Positions 59,901-64,000 of a stretch of 64,000 nt of DNA are shown piece by piece. The notes under the pieces were generated by a model. The model worked only from the letters and a program-made list of their open reading frames with translations. It was not told the origin of the DNA and searched no databases. The translations under genes were made by a program, and so were the position numbers. Each line of letters starts with the position of its first letter. The first letter of the stretch is position 1. Origin of the DNA: Ciona intestinalis (Eukaryota > Chordata > Ascidiacea > Phlebobranchia > Cionidae); NCBI RefSeq assembly GCF_000224145.3, contig NW_004190444.2, forward strand, positions 62,001 through 126,000, written 5' to 3'.

Positions 59901-60314
59901 CCCCATCGTTCCAATGCAATATAAGGTTATGGTCAATCCTGCCTTGCGTGTTTAACATCATAGCGTACATACACTTGGATGAAGGCAGCAAAGTTACATC
60001 GTTTGTGACCAAACCTTGTAAATGTTCAATTGTGTCTTTGCCGCCTAGTTGGACCACAGCGCGGTGATTCAATTTGGCAAATTTCACATTTTCTGTATTT
60101 TTTTCAGAAAATTTTCTCAAAAAACTTTGAAACTTCGGTTTAGGCGACACACGACACAATAGTTGACAAATTTTTAACATTTTATATCAAAATTACACTT
60201 TAAAACAAAAAAAGAAAGTTAATATTAACATAATACGTACCTTTTTATTGTGTGACGCCTAAACAAATGATACCAATTTGAAAACAAACAATTTAATATT
60301 TCTTGTTTATTCAT
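53952..60314 (-). CDS. CDC123: CDC123, eIF2 assembly factor, with a nested gene in intron 1
   Basis: Exons (descending): 60314-60241, 58767-58587, 58033-57883, 57537-57431, 56218-56020, 55597-55569 (29-nt microexon), 55196-55070, 54227-54082, 54020-53952. Every junction is in phase. Exon 1 reads MNKQEILNCLFSNWYHLF...TIKS, matching the human N terminus. Other family landmarks: VVIPLPEDFVKYLQDDGTVV, an acidic stretch, FPKLGWSSPKDAAWIA, LVLRKWANLVPGMEFRCFI, GVSQRDYKQHYDYI, WVIDFNPYGEMTEPLLFTW, and RYRMPQDFVDLSTG near the end. CDC123 has an ATP-grasp fold, binds eIF2-gamma and promotes assembly of the eIF2 trimer in the cytosol. Its 1.47-kb first intron (60240-58768) contains all of IBA57 on the same strand. 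Confidence 0.95.
54635..54796. mobile_element. Small hAT-like non-autonomous element, degraded
   Basis: Ends CAGCGCTTCCCAAAC and, complemented, CAAGGCTTCCCAAACTTTTC are hAT-like. No matching 8-bp target duplication is visible. It lies in CDC123 intron 7, between exons 55196-55070 and 54227-54082. Confidence 0.6.
55215..55560 (+). repeat. ~24-bp minisatellite, ~14 units
   Basis: Units 'tgcagtgttgccagattatt' plus 'ttaac', with variants 'ctgtag' and 'cagctatt'. It fills nearly the whole CDC123 intron between the 29-nt microexon and exon 55196-55070. Confidence 0.92.
56270..57340 (+). repeat. 98-bp satellite array, ~11 units
   Basis: Head-to-tail 98-bp units (for example 56331 and 56429) with GTTACATACGTGGTAAC and AACACCCGTGTT. 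This array has the variant AACGACTGTTGTT in place of AACGACTGTCGTT throughout, so units within the array are more alike than between arrays. It lies in the CDC123 intron between exons 57537-57431 and 56218-56020. Confidence 0.93.
57700..57845 (-). mobile_element. SINE copy, inverted
   Basis: Reading the complement: 'gtggttaggtgcttgcattg' (A-box-like), 'cccgggttcaaagctgg' (B-box-like), then the body 'gctgccaccatgatgagcga' and 'tccttgggga'. It lies in a CDC123 intron. Confidence 0.6.
58070..58320 (-). repeat. 98-bp satellite, ~2.5 diverged units, inverted
   Basis: 'acaagttaccacgtatgtaa', 'cttatttatcctcacatgg' and 'gtgttctgtttcatgcacct'. It abuts the SINE at 58376-58529, in the same orientation, as expected if the module is the SINE tail. 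Confidence 0.8.
58376..58529 (-). mobile_element. tRNA-derived SINE, most complete copy
   Basis: Complement shows, in order, a tRNA-like head with A box (GCATAGTGGTTAGCGC), B box (GGGTTCAAGGCTCG), and body (CTGCTACCGTTGTAGGCGTA, CTTGGGCAAGACAG, CCCAGTGGTCACTAATGGG). The nearby 98-bp units at 58070-58320 follow on the 3' side. Probably related to the composite SINE described from Ciona (Cics-1), but this was not checked. Confidence 0.78.
59191..60180 (-). CDS. IBA57: IBA57, mitochondrial Fe-S cluster assembly factor, nested in CDC123 intron 1
   Basis: One uninterrupted frame of 329 codons. The family signature KGCYLGQE of the YgfZ/GcvT-like family is present, as are LQGLVTNDVT near the N terminus and the GRLRGVVGGKHGLALIKLD C-terminal barrel region. 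The first ~25 residues are basic, hydrophobic and free of acidic residues, fitting a mitochondrial presequence. IBA57 acts with ISCA1/ISCA2 in making mitochondrial 4Fe-4S clusters. The gene is intronless and on the same strand as the host gene CDC123. A pyrimidine-rich tract ending in AAAG (60198) lies 17 nt before the ATG, a good acceptor for cis-splicing from CDC123 exon 1 or for spliced-leader trans-splicing. Confidence 0.95.
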   Translation of the reverse strand: MLKICQLLCRVSPKPKFQSFLRKFSEKNTENVKFAKLNHRAVVQLGGKDTIEHLQGLVTNDVTLLPSSKCMYAMMLNTQGRIDHNLILHWNDGEVLIDCDESRADIFMKLLKRYKLRKKVEILERNDLNIWQSWNESCSNVMPDVKHHVCANPDPRVKLMGWRVVSCDQPCDDVMMTSSKDYHIWRYKVGVPETDIDLPPGKSLPLESNLDFMHGINFHKGCYLGQELTARTHHTGVVRKRLIPVEILEGKVPEPGTSLRSENNKSAGRLRGVVGGKHGLALIKLDYEGQILTTSGGTKLKGQRPLWWHNEGRSYSDGACQPSNINVKT

Positions 60315-61403
60315 TATAAAAATTATTGTCTGCAAAAGTTGTAATTTAGTCCGAAACAATTACAAAACAACAAAATACAACCTGGCCATGTATTTAATTC
60401 CGTCCTAATTACTTATTCCCCTTAAATTAATTAATTAGGCGGTGTTTAATTAGAATAATTTTAATTACGCAAAACTGACATCATCGTATGTTTACATCTG
60501 AAGCATGACTGGCGTTTTTCTGACAGAAAATTGTCTATTTCAGTGTTACCAGAATAAAACTAGTAATTTTAAAAACATTTTCTGCTTTTTAAAATAAACC
60601 ACATGATTTTATTATAGATATTTAATGTTTCTCTTTTATTCAATTTATTTTTAATGCAAAAAATCATTTATTTTGCAATTATTTAAAAAAACTAAGCCAA
60701 GTTAAAATTTGCAATCAACACTTTTTGCTAAATCATGCGTACGATTTTTCCGCATGACTGATCAACTGCTAAAATATAAAACAAACGAAGAACTCGGACG
60801 AATTTCTCGTATTACGGTTTTGTGGTGGCGTATGATAAGCATATTTCTCCAAGCCAGGTCCAAAGTTCATGTTTTTGCCTGCAGGGATATATATATGCAC
60901 ATTTGGCCTTGAATGACTTGTATTTGTTTATAGACTGGAGAATATTGCAAATTTATAAAGCGTAGACTTATTTGTTGACATTGTTTTGTTTGTAAACAAA
61001 CGTACGCGGCGAATTTTTGCTGCGTCAGCGGATTTTTACACCTCGTTTATATATACAGTGTGTTTTAGATACTGTAGTTAGGAAGCAGAGACAAGATAGT
61101 AGAAATTACGTCACATATTAAAGTAAAACAATATATATATATACCGTTTGTGACTCTAGCTAAGCTACTAGCTATATTTTCTATAAAGGTGAAGTCTTTA
61201 ACTTTGAACGCGAGGCTAGGGAATAATATTGAGTACGTTTTTATTATCTTATTTTTAAACTTATGTAAGTCAAATTTAACTTTAATATTTCTAACAGCTT
61301 GAATGTTATATATTCCATAGATACTACCTATAAGTTGTTTATTTCTGCGTTAAAACACCATTGCCAAACTGATTTAAAGCTCTTGTTGTGTTAAATCCTC
61401 ACA
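60315..61403. promoter_or_regulatory. Divergent intergenic region CDC123 / PANK
   Basis: About 1.1 kb between CDC123 exon 1 (-) and the PANK start (+). Very AT-rich, with TATATA tracts near 60885 and 61133. It must hold both promoters. A 67-codon frame at 60709-60912 has no recognisable similarity. Confidence 0.5.
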
Positions 61404-63562
61404 ATGGGAGACAGCTCAGTTTTTAAGGACAGTTCGGAAAATTCTTCAAACAAATCGAAACCGAGCCGCCCGAGGACGTATTCGAGCAGATCCGGGAAAA
61501 AACACCCGTTTCCGTGGTTTGGCCTCGATATTGGAGGCACTCTCGTTAAACTTATTTATTTTGAACCGCTATCGTTGTCACCTGATGAAGAGAAAGAAGA
61601 AAAAGACTCGCTGAAGTCAATCCGGAAATATTTGACGTCAAACATAGCTTATGGGTCAACTGGTGTAAGGGATACAAGGCTTGAGTTAAAGGTGAGTTTT
61701 TTTTATTAATATTTAACAGAAGTCCCAAAAGTCTTTCTTATAATCTTATTAAAGATTTAATTTTAGATTATGTACAAAACTTGAACCAATACTCTTTCCT
61801 CAGTAAGTATGAGGGATCAGAAGTCATAAAAGTTTCGTTTTTATGCTTTATTGTATAATTTTGCCTCAATGAGATTTATGTGCCCATTAAATAAACATGT
61901 CTATTTAATCATATATATTTTACCCTAAATTTTTTTGTGTTTTTTCAGAACGTCACCTTCCAAGGTTACACTGGCAATCTACATTTCATAAGATTCCCCT
62001 CGGAAGAAATGGATAAGTTTGTCACGATGGCCAAAGAAAAACAATTCGCAACTTTAATCGATCTCTTTCACGCCACAGGAGGGGGGGCTTTTAAGTTTGA
62101 ACAAAAGTTTTTAACGGAAATTGGAATAAATTTAAATAAACTGGACGAACTGGATTGTGTTATAAAAGGTGAATGGAGATGTAACATCCGTTATAGCAAC
62201 TGTCGTTTGTTGCTAATTCCCTTCTTTTCGTTGTTTTAATTAACTTGTTCTTTGCTACTGTGTTCATAGAGATTCATAAAAATATATATGTTCTGGTATT
62301 TTCAAAATAAAATATAGGCTTTCTATGTAATACAATTTTTTTATCGTTATTCATTATTTTTTTCTATCGTTATTCTTCGAGTAACAATAGTTCGTTTTTC
62401 CCCAGGAATCCACTTTGTGCAACACAAGTGTGGATTAAACGGACATTTTGAATGTTTTTCTATCTCCAACCCCCTTAGTGATGGCCCCATCGAAAAAGCC
62501 CCCTTTGACTTCCGAGACCCCTACCCATATATGGTAGCGAACATCGGGTCAGGGGTCAGTATTATGTTGGTGAGGTCGCAGGAAGATTACGCTCGTGTGT
62601 CAGGTAAGTTGGGTAGGTTTTATTCTATATGGGAGGAATTATAGCTTGGCATGCCATGAAGTCTGGGATTTAGTTCATCATTAAGTTAAAACAGTCCGGA
62701 CTGTACATTTTGAGATTCATTCATGTTTTGCATTTTATTGTAAAATACGTTCATTAGGGGGCCGGAGTACACTCATTAGGGCTTGTTTCGTAATGTATAA
62801 AAAATATATATATACATTTTTATACATTAGATCTATACATCTGCATATACATAATGTAACCCTACCACCCCAGGTACAAGTCTCGGCGGAGGTACTTTCC
62901 TTGGCTTATGTTGTTTATTAACCGGATGCGAAACGTACGATGAAGCGATCGACCTCGCCACGAAGGGTGACAGCACCAAAGTCGATAAATTAGTATCAGA
63001 TATCTATGGTGAAGGGGGTTACGCAAAGTTCGGACTTCCCGGAAATGTGGTCGCCTCTAGGTGGGGCTATAACTGTTTCCTCATTTAATAAAATATATAA
63101 ATTTTGAATAAAAAATTTTTTTTTTTACAATAAAAATTTGTTGTTGATACCAGGCATAATGTAAATTTTGGATTTGTGTTTGTCTCTTATTTTTGGTGGG
63201 TCTAATATGCCCAGCTTTTTTGTCAGTCACATTTTTTATCCACTGAAATATAAGCATTTTATAAAAAATCTCCTCAATACATGAAAAACTCAATACATCA
63301 CCAAATAATTTAGATTGGCAAATCAATACTAAGGTTTATTATGTAATAACCTTAATATTTCCTTAGTTTCAATGTAGTAATCAATGATATATTATCTTTA
63401 ATAATACCTTTTAATCTTCAATCTTTCAACCCTCTCAGTTTTGGGAAGATGAATTCTGAGGAAGATCGGAAATCGGCAACGAAAGAAGATTTAGCGAAAG
63501 CTACGCTCGTAACGTTGACGAATAATATCGGGAGTTTGGTGTTCAGCTGCGCACAACGAGAG
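61404..63562 (+). CDS. Pantothenate kinase, type II (PANK1/2/3-like), 3' part outside window
   Basis: Exons 61404-61691, 61949-62168, 62406-62603, 62874-63060 and 63439-63562 are in phase; at least one more exon lies to the right. The enzyme phosphorylates pantothenate with ATP, the first and controlling step of CoA synthesis. Motifs: [20 protein letters not shown] (phosphate loop), [38 protein letters not shown], the LDELD motif holding the catalytic Glu (Glu138 of human PANK3), NIGSGVS, and [19 protein letters not shown]. The first ~35 residues are Ser/Lys rich and no mitochondrial presequence is evident. Orthology within PANK1-3 cannot be told, as the tunicate gene probably predates the vertebrate split. 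Intron 2 holds a copy of the ~100-bp dispersed element. Confidence 0.96.
62185..62280 (+). repeat. ~100-bp dispersed element in PANK intron 2
   Basis: Contains 'gcaactgtcgtttgttgct', 'aattcccttcttttcgttg' and 'ttctttgctactgtgttcat'. Other copies: 10965-11035, 24035-24125, 24715-24805, 32085-32170 and 51980-52075 on the same strand; 25965-26040, 30690-30760, 38045-38145, 47820-47910, 51235-51315 and 54280-54370 inverted. Confidence 0.75.
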
Positions 63563-64000
63563 GTATGTTATGTCTATGTTTGGATTTACAATAATGTTGT
63601 TTGTGCATTTGTAACATAGTGTGTTATAGTTTGACTTGATTTTTGTTTGCTGCATATTTTTCTTATCATATTAACCAACTTTTAAAAAATTTTTCCTCTG
63701 CAATATTTTATGTTTTAAAAAAAATTATCCCAAAAATAACAATATTTAATTGTGATCTGGCCCTGATCTAGCACTCATACTGTTGGACGATTCTCGTTGC
63801 ATCATAACAGAATACACCAAGTGCTACTAATTATACACCAAATAAAATCAAATATTAAAATAGAATTGTTTAAAACAATAGACGGATAATGCAAGTTATC
63901 GAAATATATCTTTGGTAATTATTAGTTAAACTTGGTTTTGCTTTCTGTATATTATGTAGAACTTATTTTATAAACCATTATAGTTAAACGTCTATTCCTG
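63563..64000 (+). other. PANK intron, right edge of window
   Basis: The sequence after the donor at 63563 (GTATGT) is AT-rich intron with no visible exon or repeat family. Confidence 0.6.

Noticed and set aside
60709-60912. 67-codon frame upstream of PANK
   Set aside because: It has no recognisable motif or splice context; it is probably chance in the intergenic region.
1-64000. LTR or retrovirus-like elements and LINEs
   Set aside because: No reverse transcriptase, integrase, gag or envelope-like frames and no paired long terminal repeats were seen.

Overview
The window looks like nuclear DNA of a tunicate of the Ciona type. It has compact intron-rich chordate genes, abundant tRNA-derived SINEs and MITEs, short tandem repeats in almost every intron, and an allelic duplication flanking an assembly gap, as expected from a highly polymorphic genome. 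Gene names come from protein motifs compared with remembered vertebrate orthologues; no database search was possible. Exon borders were set by hand from GT/AG sites and checked for phase continuity.

Layout. 257-13893 (-): a ~22-exon TASOR-like gene (DUF3715 pseudo-PARP, SPOC-like fold, long disordered middle, C-terminal PIN-like part). 15117-16748 (-): intronless CCT3. 17278-25720 (+): CEP83, 14 exons, with two exons present twice around a gap. 28962-30363 and 33937-35317 (+): two tandem caveolins. 37335-44897 (-): LEMD3/MAN1, probably missing one exon at a gap. 46134-51749 (-): an unrecognised 10-exon TPR protein. 53952-60314 (-): CDC123, with intronless IBA57 (59191-60180, -) lying wholly inside its first intron on the same strand. 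61404 to the right edge (+): pantothenate kinase, 3' end outside the window.

The genes are mostly housekeeping or cell-structural (chaperonin, eIF2 assembly, Fe-S maturation, CoA synthesis, nuclear envelope, cilium, caveolae, chromatin silencing) and do not form one pathway. The most notable observations are the nested IBA57/CDC123 pair with a strong acceptor just before the IBA57 ATG, a TASOR gene in a tunicate, a 98-bp satellite with three small hairpins that seems to be the tail of a SINE and forms a higher-order array, a dispersed ~100-bp element sharing one of those hairpins, and the extreme density of the palindrome TGACGTCA, which reaches into coding exons as the tripeptide DVT.

No rRNA, intact tRNA, CRISPR or LTR/retroviral element was recognised. 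Three runs of N (12133-12182, 21713-21762, 39063-39121) interrupt the sequence.
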